Assembly (NCBI GenBank): GCA_947172415.1
Contig: OX359192.1
Span: 3,040,501 to 3,104,500, forward strand
Reading direction: 5' to 3'
Source of the DNA: Chondrosia reniformis
Lineage: Eukaryota; Porifera; Demospongiae; Chondrillida; Chondrillidae
Length of the DNA: 64,000 nucleotides
Shown piece after piece: positions 49,486 to 59,990 of this stretch (within the stretch, counting starts at the first letter, position 1; the number at the start of each line of letters is the position of its first letter). The notes beneath the pieces were generated by a model. That model worked only from the letters and a program-made list of their open reading frames with translations, made no database searches and had not been told where the DNA came from. The position numbers and the translations under genes are program-made.

Positions 49486-52400
49486 ACTAATGATTACTGA
49501 TTAATGATATCTAATTACTGATAACTCTTTATTGATTAATGATTAATGATAAATGATTAATGATTAATGTTTAATTATTACTGACTAATAAATGGCAATT
49601 AATGATTTTTGATTATGATATATTGATTATTGATTATTGATTATTGAATATTGATTGTAAATTATTGATCATTGATCATTGATTATTGAATATAAATTTT
49701 TGATTATTGATTATTAATTATGGATTTTTAATTAATGATTAATGATTAATGATTATTGATTTTCGATAATTGTTATTGATTATAGATTATTGATCAATGA
49801 TAATTGATTATTGATTATTAATAATTGATCATTGATCATTGATTACTGACTTTTATTTAATAATTAATGATTAATGATTAAAGATATTTGAAAATTATCT
49901 AGTGATTATTGATTATTGAATAATTATAATTGATTATTGAATATTAATTAATGATTATTGATTTTTGATTATTGATCATTTATTATTGATAATTGATCAT
50001 TGATTAATGATTATTCATCATTGATTATTGATTATTGATCATTGACCATTGATTATTGATGTTTGATTAATGATTAATGATTAATTAGTATTGAATATTC
50101 ATTATTGTTATTAATGATTAATGATTTTCGATTATTCATAAATGATCAATGATTAATGAATATTTATAACTGATTCCTGATAACTGATCATTGATTCATG
50201 ATTTTGGATTAATGATTATTGATTAATGCTAAATAATTAATGATTATTGATAATTTTCTCTTGATTATTGATGATTGATTATTGATTATTGATTAATGAT
50301 TAATTATCAATGATTAAAGAATAATGACTAATGATTCTTGATTATTCACTATTGATTAAAGATTTTTGATAAATTAATATTTATTTTTGATTTTTGATTT
50401 TTGTTCATTGATTATTGAATAATGAACATTAATTATTGATTTTTAATTATTGATTAATAATTAATGATTAAAGATTATTGATAATTGACTATTGAATATT
50501 AATGATGGATTGTTGATAATTTAAAATTGATTATTGATTATTAATTAATAATTATTGTTAATTAATTATTGATCACTTATTACTGATTATTAATCACTTA
50601 TTTTTGTCCATAGATCATTGATTATTGATTATTGATGATTGATTTTTGATTAATCTTAATTGATTAATGATTAATGATTAATGATTATTCATAAATGTTC
50701 AATGATTGGTGATTAATGATAACCGAATACTGATAACTATTCATTGAATTATAATTAATAATTAATAATTGCTGATAAATGCTTAATAATTAATGATTGT
50801 TGATAATTGTCCCTTGATTATTGATGATAGATAATGGATTATTGATTAACATTTAATGAGAAATGAGAAAAAATTAAGGATAAATTATTATTGATAACGG
50901 AAAACTGATTATTGCTTATTGATTAATGATTAGTCATTGATTAATATTAATGATTATTCGTTTTGGATTATTGATTATAAATTATTTATTAAAGTTTCTT
51001 GATTATTGATTATTGTTTATTGATTATTGATTTTTTAATAATGATTAATGATTAACGATTAATGTTTAATATTAAATGATTATTTATAATTGTCAATTGA
51101 TTATTGATCATTGATTATTAATTTTGGATTACTGATCATTGATTATTGAATATTGATTTTTCAAAAATGATTATTGAATAATTATTTTCGAATATTCATT
51201 AATGATTATTGATTAATGATTAATGATTATCGATTATTCATAATTGATAAATCATTAGTGATTAATGATAAATATTAACCGATAACTCTTCATTGATTAA
51301 TAATTAAAGATTTTTGATAAATAATTAATGATTAATGATCGATTATTTAATTGCAATTAATAATTATTGATTATGGAATATTGATTATTGATTATTAATT
51401 AATGATTAATGATTAATTATTATTGACCATTCACTATTGATCATTAATTATTGAATCGGAATTATTTATATTTGATTATTGAATTTGGATTTTGAATTAA
51501 TGATTAATGATTTATGATTTTTTATAATTGCCTATTGATTATTGATTATTGAATATTGATGATTGATTATTAATTAACGATTATTAATTTTTGATTTTTG
51601 ATCACTATTTATTGATTATTGCTAATTGATTATTGATAATTGATCACTAATTTTTGATTATTGACCATTGATAATTGATTATTGATTACTGTTATTGAAG
51701 ATTGATAATTAATTATAAATCATTCATCATTGTTTAATTGTTATTGAATATTAATTATTGATAATTGATTATTATTTACTGATTTTTATTTATTTATAAA
51801 TGATTGATAATTAATGATTTTTGATTTTTGATTATTGAATATTGATTATTAATTAATTAATATTGATTATTGATTAATGAATTTTGATTATTGTTTATTA
51901 ATCATTAATATATTGAATATTGATAATTGATTATAAATTATTGATTTTTGATTAAATATTATAGATTAATGATTAACGATAAATGATTATTGGTTATTAA
52001 TTATTGAATATTGAATAATTAATGACTTATAATTTTTGATTATTCTTTATTCATTATTGATTAATGATTATTGATTTTTGATTATTGAAAATTCATTATT
52101 CATTATTGATAATTGATTATTAATTATGGATTAATGATTATTGATTAATGATTTTTGAATAATGATTAATAATTAATTATAATTGTTTAATGTTTATTGA
52201 TTATTGATGATTGATAATTGATGATTGAATATTGACTTTTAATTAAAGATAAATTATTAACTATTAATGAATATTGATTAGTGATTAATGATTAATAAGT
52301 TATGACTAATGGTTTTTGATTATTCACTATTGTTTATTGATTAATGATTAATGATTAATGATTAATTATTCAAGTTGAATGATTAATAATTAATGATTAA

Positions 52401-52864
52401 TGATTATTGTTAAATGTCTATTGATTATTGATGATTGATTATATATTATTGTTAATTTATTAATGATTATTCTTTTATGCTGATTGATTAATGATTATTC
52501 ATCATTGATCATTGATTATAGATTTTTGATTATTAATTATTGATATTTGATTAACGATTAATGATTAATGATAAAATATTAAAGATTAATGATTAATGAT
52601 AATTGATTTTTCTCAAATGATTATTGATTATTAATTATTGATTTATGATGATTGATTATTGATATTTGATTAACCATTAATGATTAATGATTAATGATCA
52701 ATGATTATTGATTAATGATTAATTATAATTTATTACTGATTAATGATTATTTAATAATAAATACTGAAAATTGATTATTGATTATTGATAAACGATTATT
52801 GATTATTAAATAATGAACAATGATCAGTGATTATTGATTAACATTATTTATTAATGATTAAAAT
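49486..52864. repeat. AT-rich heptad satellite, 3.4 kb
   Basis: Built from two seven-base words, ATTGATT and AATGATT, mixed along about 3.4 kb with point changes. One G per seven bases is kept on the plus strand, while C is rare. Nothing else interrupts it. It differs sharply from the 13-bp minisatellite that follows within a few bases. Possible roles (matrix attachment, heterochromatin seed) are speculation. Confidence 0.95.
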
Positions 52865-52865
52865 A

Positions 52866-53745
52866 AGATGTATGTTCAGTTTTATTCGGTAGTTGTATTT
52901 TATAGTTGTATATACTAGTAACTAGGTTTATTTAGTAGTTGTCTGTACATGTTGTATGTTCTAATTGTATGTACTAATTTAATGTACAAGTTGTATGTAC
53001 TACAAAGTAGTTGCATGGCCTACCTGTGTATACAAGTTGTTTCTACTGGTTGTATGTGTTAGTTGTATATACAAGTTTTGTGGATTATTTAATCGTTGTA
53101 TATACTATATGTGTGTACCAGTGGTAAGTACTAGTTGTATGTACTAGTTCTAGGTATTTGTTGTGTGAACCAGTTGTATGTACTAATTGTATGTACTAGT
53201 TCTTTGTATTAGTTAGATTTACTTGATATTTACTCTTTGTATGCATATACTAGTCATAGGTACTAGTTTTATGTACTAGTTAAAAGTACTACTTACTAGA
53301 TGTGTGTAGTACTTGTATTTATTGGTTGTATGTAGTAGTTGTATATACTAGTTGTAGGTGCTAGTTGTATGTAGTAGTTGTATGTACCAGATGTATGTGC
53401 TAGTCGTACATACAATTAGTATATACTACTTGTAAGTACTAATTATATGTACTAGTTGTTGGTACTTGTTAAATGAACTAATTGTGTGGACTAGGTGTAT
53501 ATACTAGTTGTATGTACTAGTTATATGTACTGGTTGTATGTTCTAGTTACTAGTTGTGTGTACTAGTCTTATGTACTAGTTTTATGTACTAGTCTTATGT
53601 ACTATTTTTATGTACTAGTTGTATATACTAGTTGAATGTACTATTTATATGAACTAGCTGTATGTGTATGAACTAGGCATTTGTACTAGTTAGATGTGCC
53701 TATTGTATATACTAGTTGTGAGTAAATACTAGTTGTATGTACTAC
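52866..53745. repeat. 13-bp minisatellite, block 1
   Basis: Degenerate tandem copies of TACTAGTTGTATG, about 65 units. The same unit continues after each of the elements to the right, so all four blocks were probably one array. Confidence 0.9.
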
Positions 53746-55436
53746 TTTGGGATGGTACAACCTTCGACTTTTGTGCATTTAAAAACTCAGTTGGTTTTCA
53801 ATTCTTTGTCAAACGTTTCCACCCTGGGGGTCTTCCTCAGTGACTAATGATTAAGTGGAAGAATTGCCTCTATTCATAGAGGATTTTTCCGACATTTCCA
53901 CTTTCTGTCATGTGACCCTCTGCAGGTTGAGAAAAACAGGAAGTATAAATATTAAATCGTCTCCAGGCTTGATATAACATGATGCCTTGATCTAAATTCA
54001 TACTCACCTGACTCTTCTGGATACTGATGGATTTTTGACCCTTCTCCTTTGCCAGTGGATTTTCCTTTCTGTAATATTGGCCTTGTCCTAAGCAATTGAG
54101 TGGCCAGTCTTGAGAGAGTGAACAGCTATACCGTTGTTCACATCCCCATCCTGATTGCTCGCTTGTGTTCTGCCAATCTCACTTTCAGGGTCCTTCCAGT
54201 TTCACCAATGTAGACTGCAGAACACTCAGAGCAATGAATTAGGTAAACTACACCCTTGATATCCATAGGTGGTTGTGGCGGTTTTGGATTGGATAAAACG
54301 GTTCTCAGTGATCTCTGTTTGGAGAAAATGGTCTGGATACCCAATTTCCTAAAGCTTTTATCGATCGTCTCACTGAGTCCCTTTATATATGGAATAAAGA
54401 GTTTGTGTTTACATTCATCCTCACTCCCCTTAGTTTGCCTTCTCCTGTTGAGCAGCCATTGAGCCTCCCGTTTAGGGTATCCATTAGCTTGAAGTACTCC
54501 TTCCAGGTGCTCCTTTCCTTCTTCCAAGCTACTGGAGTTTGGTCCACAAATCTTTTTGGCTCTGTCTTTGAGACACAGTGCAATACCAGTTTTTACCCTA
54601 GGGTGGTGATGAGAGGTAAAGTGAAGGTACCTGTCTGTGCGTGTTGGTTTCCTATACACAAATGCGTCCAAACTTCCCATGCACTTCTTTACTTGTACAT
54701 CCAGGAAGGATAAGGAACCATTGGTCTCCTTCTCCATGGTAAAATTCGATGTTGCTATTTCTTCCATTGAGGAACCTCAAGAAGTCCTCCAGCTGCTCAA
54801 ACAGAGTTCTGTAAGATCCGCACTGGTGGATACATACAAGGGTGTCTGTTGTTCCAAGTTAGGGTCCTGGGTGAGTCATCTCCTGATCATCTGTAGAGAT
54901 AGATCAATGGGTACTTGGGTTAATAGGCTCTTTCCATCGGAACAGATCAACTTATCTTCGGTGTTCACATCCATTCCCCTGATCTTCTTAACAAAGTTAC
55001 GAGAATTCCGCACAAAGTGAGAAGTTTTCCCCCATATAGGTGACAATAACCCTGCCAGATACCTGGAGAGGTTTTAGGTCGGGGAATTAATGGAGGAAAC
55101 AATTGGTCTCAAGGGTACACTTGCCTTGTGGATTTTTGGTAATCCATAGAACTGAGGTGTGGAGCTGTGTTGGTTCTTAACCTTCTTCCTCAGATCAGAG
55201 GGGAGTTTGCCTTTTTCTCCAGTGACCTCAGAACTTCAGTTACCTTCCGTTCTGTCGTCATTTTGGGGTTTCTCTTAATGGCTTGATAACTTGTACCATC
55301 CAAGAGTGCCCTTATCTCCAAAGGGACAGTGGCATTCCCTTTATCTGCAGGAAGAATAATGGCTTAAGGATCAGACCTAAGCTCCTTGATTGCTACTTGC
55401 TGACTTTTGTTCAGGTTTGAGCATGGGGCTCAGCCT
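53746..55436 (-). mobile_element. Penelope-like element 1 (partial)
   Basis: From right to left on the minus strand: PLE reverse-transcriptase start with KSQQVAIKELRSD and IILPADKGNATVPLE (55,430-55,290), decayed middle, then an open part 54,767-54,138 with GSLSFLDVQVKKCMGSLDAF, and a GIY-YIG nuclease GVVYLIHCSECSAVYIGETG then RTLKVRLAEHK. The palm segment with the YVDD motif is missing compared with the copy at 56-58 kb. The tail carries a hammerhead-like motif. It is embedded in the 13-bp minisatellite. PLEs retrotranspose with a telomerase-related reverse transcriptase. Confidence 0.88.
53808..53844 (-). ncRNA. Hammerhead-like motif in the tail of PLE 1
   Basis: Same layout as the motif at 58,060 but read on the minus strand: GTCA, CTGAGGA, stem II CCC/GGG, GAAACGTT, TGAC. 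The base before GAAA is G instead of C, which breaks the pair at the foot of stem II, so activity is doubtful. Confidence 0.45.
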
Positions 55437-56228
55437 AATAGTTTAAATTAGTCATTTGTACTAGTTACTAGGTGTGTCTACTAGTTTAAAGTACTAGTTG
55501 TGTGTACTAATTGTTTGTACTAGTTTAATGTACTAGTTGTATGTACTAGTTGTAGGTCCTAGTTGTATATACTAGGTGTATGTACTAGGTGTGTGAACTA
55601 GATGTTGTCACTTGTTATATGTACTAGTTGTATGTACCAGTTGTATGCACTAGTTACTAGTTGTATGTACTGGTTTTATGCACTAGTTGTATATACTAGT
55701 TTGATGCACTAGTTGTAAGTACTAATTGTATGTACTTGTTGTATGTACTGGTTGTATGTACTAGTTTTATGTACTAGTTGTAACTACTAGTTATATGCAC
55801 TAGTTGCACCTACTAGTTTTAAGTACTAGTTATATGTACAAGGTGTTTCTACTAGTTGTATGTAATAGTTATAATTACTAGTTGTATGTACTAGTTACTA
55901 TATAGTTGTATGTACTAGTTTTATGTACTACTTGCATATACTACATTTATATACTAGTTGTATTTACTAGTTGTATGTACTAGTTGTAAGTACTAGTTGT
56001 ATGAAATAGTTGTAGGTAACGGTTGTACGTACTAGTTGTATGTACTAGTTGTATGTACTAGTTGTATGTACTAGTTGTTGGTACTAGTTATATATACTAG
56101 TTGTATGGCTAGTTCTGTGTAGAAGTTCAATGTACTAGTAGTACACTCCAGTTGTATGTATATACTAGTTGGTAGGTGTATGTACTAGTTGTATGTACCA
56201 ATTTTACTTCCTAGTTGTAGGTACTATC
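55437..56228. repeat. 13-bp minisatellite, block 2
   Basis: About 60 units of TACTAGTTGTATG; some stretches (56,030-56,085) are near-perfect. It ends GTACTATC directly at the tail of PLE 2. Confidence 0.9.
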
Positions 56229-56291
56229 TTTGGGATGGTACATCCTTCGACTTTTGAGCGTTTAAAAACGCAGTTGGTTTTTCGATTCTTG

Positions 56292-56338
56292 GTCAAACGT
56301 TTCGACCCTGGGGGTCTTCCTCAGTGACTGATGGTTGA
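56292..56338 (-). ncRNA. Hammerhead ribozyme-like motif, left tail of PLE 2
   Basis: Minus-strand twin of the motif at 58,060-58,096, with identical core and stems: GTCA/TGAC stem I, CTGAGGA, five-pair stem II GACCC/GGGTC, GAAACGTT. Confidence 0.6.
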
Positions 56339-58059
56339 GTGGAAGAATTGCCTCTATTTATAGAGGATTTTTCCTGCCATTTCCACTTCCTGTCATGTGA
56401 CCCTCAGCAGGATGAGAAAAACAATATTAAATCGTTTCCAGGCTTGATGTAACACAATGCCTTGATCTAAATTCATTCTCACCTGACTCTTCTGTATCCT
56501 GATGGCTTCTTTGACCCTTCTCCTTTGCCAGTGGGTTTCCCTGTCTGTAATCTTGGCCTTATCCCAAGCAATTGAGTGGCCAGTCTTGAGGGAGTGAACA
56601 GCTATACCGCTGTTCACATCCCCCATCCTGATTGCTCGCTTGTGTTCTGCCAATCTCACTTTCAGGGTCCTTCCAGTTTCACCAATGTAGACTGCAGAAC
56701 ACTCAGAGCAAGGAATTAGATAAACTACACCCTTGATATCCATAGGTGGTTGTGGCGGTTTTGGATTGGATAAAACGGTTCTCAGTGATCTCTGCTTGGA
56801 GAAAATGGTCTGGATACCCATTTTTCTTCAGCTTTTATCGATCATCTCACTGAGTCCCTTTATATATGGAATAAAGAGTTTGTGTTTACATTCATCCTCA
56901 CTCCCCTTAGTCTGCCTTCTCCTGTTGAGCAGTCTGTGAGCCTCCCGTTTAGGGTTCCATTAGCTTGAAGTACTCCTTCCAGGTGCTCCTTTTCTTTTTC
57001 CAAGCTACTGGAGTTTGGTCCACAAATCTTTTTGGCTCTGTCTTTGAGACACAGTGCGATACCAGTTTTTACCCTAGGGTGGTGATGAGAGGTAAAGTGA
57101 AGGTACCTGTCTGTGTGTGTTGGTTTCCTATACAAAAATGTGTCCAAACTTCCCATGCACTTCTTTACTTGTCCATCCAGGAAGGGTAAGGAACCATTGG
57201 TCTCCTTCTCCATGGTAAATTTGATGTTGCGATGTCTTCGATTGAGGAAACTCAAGAAGTCCTCCAGCTGCTTGTCACCATAATTCCAGATGACAAATGT
57301 GTCATCCACATATCTCAACCACAACTTAGGCCTTATCACAGCAGCACGAAGAGCTTCTATTTCGAATTCCTCCATGAAGATGTTCGCTACCACCGGGGAG
57401 AGAGGAGATCCCATGGCTGCCCTTTCCTTCTGCTCAAAGAACTCATCACTGTACAGGAAGTACGTTGTCCTGAGATGGAGTTCTGTAAGATCTGCAATGG
57501 TGGATACATCCAAGGGTGTCCGTTGCTCCAAGTTAGGGTACTGCACAAGTCGTCTCCTGATGATCTGTAGAGATAGATCAATGGGTACTTTGGTAAATAG
57601 GCTCTTAACATCGAAACTGATCAACTTATCTTTGGTGTTCACATCCATTCCCCTGATCTTCCTGACAAAGTCATGAGAATTCCGCACAAATGTGAGAAGT
57701 TTTCCCCCATAGTGGAAAGTGAGATTGGCAGAACACAAGCGGGCAGTCAGGATGGGGGATGTGAACAACGGTATAGCTGTTCACTCCCTCAAGACTGGCC
57801 ACTCAATTGCTTGGGACAAGGCCAAGATTACAGACAGGGAAACCCACTGGCAAAAAAGAAGGGTCAAAGAAGCCATCAGGATTCAGAAGAGTCAGGTGAG
57901 AATGAATTTAGATCAAGGCATTGTGTTACATCAAGCCTGGAAACGATTAAATATTCATACTTCCTGTTTTTCTCATCCTGCTGAAGGTCACATGACAGGA
58001 AGTAGAAATGGCGGGAAAAATCCTCTATAAATTGAGGCAATTCTTCCACTCAACCATCA

Positions 58060-58096
58060 GTCACTGAGGAAGACCCCCAGGGTCGAAACGTTTGAC
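58060..58096 (+). ncRNA. Hammerhead ribozyme-like motif, right tail of PLE 2
   Basis: Stem I GTCA (58,060-58,063) with TGAC (58,093-58,096); core CTGAGGA (58,064-58,070; position 7 of the core is variable in hammerheads); one extra A; stem II GACCC-CCA-GGGTC (58,072-58,084); GAAA (58,085-58,088); CGTT with cleavage expected after 58,092. The ACGT palindrome would form stem III between two copies, as described for PLE ribozymes that work as dimers. Confidence 0.62.
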
Positions 58097-58194
58097 CAAG
58101 AATCGAAAAACCAACTGCGTTTTTAAACGCTCAAAAGTCGAAGGATGTACCATCCCAAAGATAAGTCCGATGCAGTTACAAGGAACCCTTATTC

Positions 58195-58690
58195 TATTAT
58201 TGTAGGTACTCGTTGTATATCCTATAACTTACTACTTCTATGTACTTATTTTACATCCTAGTTGTGGGTACTAGCTTTATGTACTAGTTGTATGGACTAG
58301 TTGCATGTATTAGTTGTGTGTAGTAGTTGCATGTAATAGTTACAGGTTGAATGTACTAGTTTTATGCACTGGGAGTATGTACCAGTTGTATGTACTAGTT
58401 GTATGTACTATATATGTACTAGTTGTATGGCCTAGTTGTAAATGCTAGTTGTATGTACTAAGTGTATGTACTAGTTGAACGTACTAATTGTATGTAGTAG
58501 TTGTGTGTGCTAGTTGTATGTACTATTTGTATGTACTAGTTCTATGTACTAGTTGTATGTACTACTTGTAAGTACTAGTTGTATTTATTAGTTTTATATA
58601 GTATTTGTGTGTACTAGTTGCATATACTAGTAGTAGGAACCAGTTATATGTACAACTTGTATGTGCCAGTTCTATGTACAAGTTCTGGTA
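58195..58690. repeat. 13-bp minisatellite, block 3
   Basis: About 37 units of TACTAGTTGTATG. It begins after the PLE 2 tail (TATTCTATTATTG) and ends at ACAAGTTCTGG, where the LINE composite starts. Confidence 0.9.
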
Positions 58691-58699
58691 ATTGAAGGC

Positions 58700-59990
58700 T
58701 GCGGTTCCGAACTGACAAGAGGATGAGTATTGTCCTGTTCAACCCCCCGACGGAGCAGGGGGCCTATCCCTTCACGTGGCATCCTGTGGCTAAATCAGCC
58801 TCCCTGCCCCAGCCATGTTGATACAGCATTGCTTCAGGAGGCCAATGATTGGGTGGAGAAAGAGTGGCAGGAAGGCTCTAGGTCGGCCTGTCACCTGAAC
58901 TGCCTGGTCTACTCTGTTGCTACGGCTGTGAGGGGAAAAACAACCTACGAATCGCAGCCATCAACCAGGGAAGGTAATCAGACAATCAGAAGGGTAGTAA
59001 GAGACAGGAAGGTCACATAAGTGACAGGAAGGCCAAGGGCCTTAGGTTTAGAAGACTGCTTGCCTGGTTTAATGTGTAAGTAGCTCATCAACATAATAAT
59101 AATCCTATGACCAAACGCGAGAAAGTACTCCGAAGAATACTTAGGAAGGAGTTCCATTTATTAAACCTGAATGTGCTGATCAGAGATTGGGAACAGACAC
59201 TGGGAAAACTCAGGGTCTGGACACTACAAGAGCGAAGATCAGCTGAACGCAGGAAATTCCAGGGACAAAACCATCTTTGGAATACCCAAAGGAAGTTCCG
59301 GATGAATGGCAATGTTCCAACCTCCAGTGAAGCCTCCTCAATTGAGAGTAGTAAGAGACTTTGTCAACAAAGACTACCCAGGGGTGAAAGAATGGCTAAA
59401 GGAAACCAAAAAGAGGGTGGGTAGAACCTCCTCTGAAGGTTCCAATAGCATTTATGAGACCAAACTGAGGAAATCGTTGAAAAAGCAAAAAGCTGGTCTG
59501 TCCCTGGGCAGGATGGCATCCACACTTTTTGGTGGAAAGCACTCCCCTCTGCACAGTCTGCCTTGGCAGATGTACTATGGAGGGTGGTTAGGGGAGATCT
59601 GTCAATCCCAGACTGTCTTACAAGGGGTCACACTCTATATACTCATCCCCAAAAAGGTGACCCGAAAAGTGCGGCCAACTACCGACCAATTGCATGTCTC
59701 AACACAATGTACAAGGCTGTCACAGCGTACATTGCATCAGAACTACTCACTTACACCTACACTAATGATCTTTTGCATATTGCCCAAAGGGGCATGAGAA
59801 AAGGGAAGTGGGGCTGTGTGGACTGCCTATTGCTGGATCAATCAATCGGTCTAGATGCCAAAATTACTGGCAAGCCATTTAGTGTGGCATGGATCGATTA
59901 TAAGAAGGCATATGACAGAGTCCCTCATAAGTGGGTGATGAAGGTGCTAAAAACAATCAAGTGCCCAGGTTGGATCAGTAGGTCTATAGA
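58700..59990 (+). mobile_element. LINE fragment A (N-terminal part and half a reverse transcriptase)
   Basis: Blocks, in changing frames: LLQEANDWVEKEW (58,840), KREKVLRRILRKEFHLLNL (59,110), KSWSVPGQDGIHTFWWKAL (59,480-59,540), GDPKSAANYRPIACLNTMYK, AQRGMRKGKWGCVDCLLLDQ and AWIDYKKAYDRVPHKWVMK (motif A). The text stops right after motif A (about 59,990), so motifs B and C are absent. It differs from the element that follows. The family has the WIDYKKAYDSMPHSW signature seen in several metazoan LINE-like proteins. Confidence 0.8.

Larger units (their letters stand above)
56229..58190 (-). mobile_element. Penelope-like element 2 with inverted second tail
   Basis: Minus strand, 57,718 to 56,870: reverse transcriptase with KDKLISFDVKSLFTKVPIDL (motif A), AAMGSPLSPVVANIFMEEF (motif B) and LWLRYVDDTFVIW (motif C). 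After a frame change near 56,950 come the linker and, 56,821-56,393, the GIY-YIG nuclease GVVYLIPCSECSAVYIGETG. From 57,719 rightwards the plus strand repeats the last 450 bp (LAEHKRAVRMGDVNNGIAVH... and tail) in inverted orientation. The whole thus has 450-bp inverted arms around a 1.05 kb reverse-transcriptase core and lacks its 5-prime part. Such partly inverted tail copies are typical for Penelope elements. Confidence 0.9.

Noticed and set aside
49486-52864. CRISPR-like or origin-like array because of the regular short repeats
   Set aside because: The units are 7 bp with no spacers, in a eukaryotic context. It is a simple satellite.
54256-55020. Plus-strand frames across PLE 1 and PLE 2
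   Set aside because: They are antisense shadows of the GIY-YIG and reverse-transcriptase text. The exception is 57,719-58,030, which is the genuine inverted copy.
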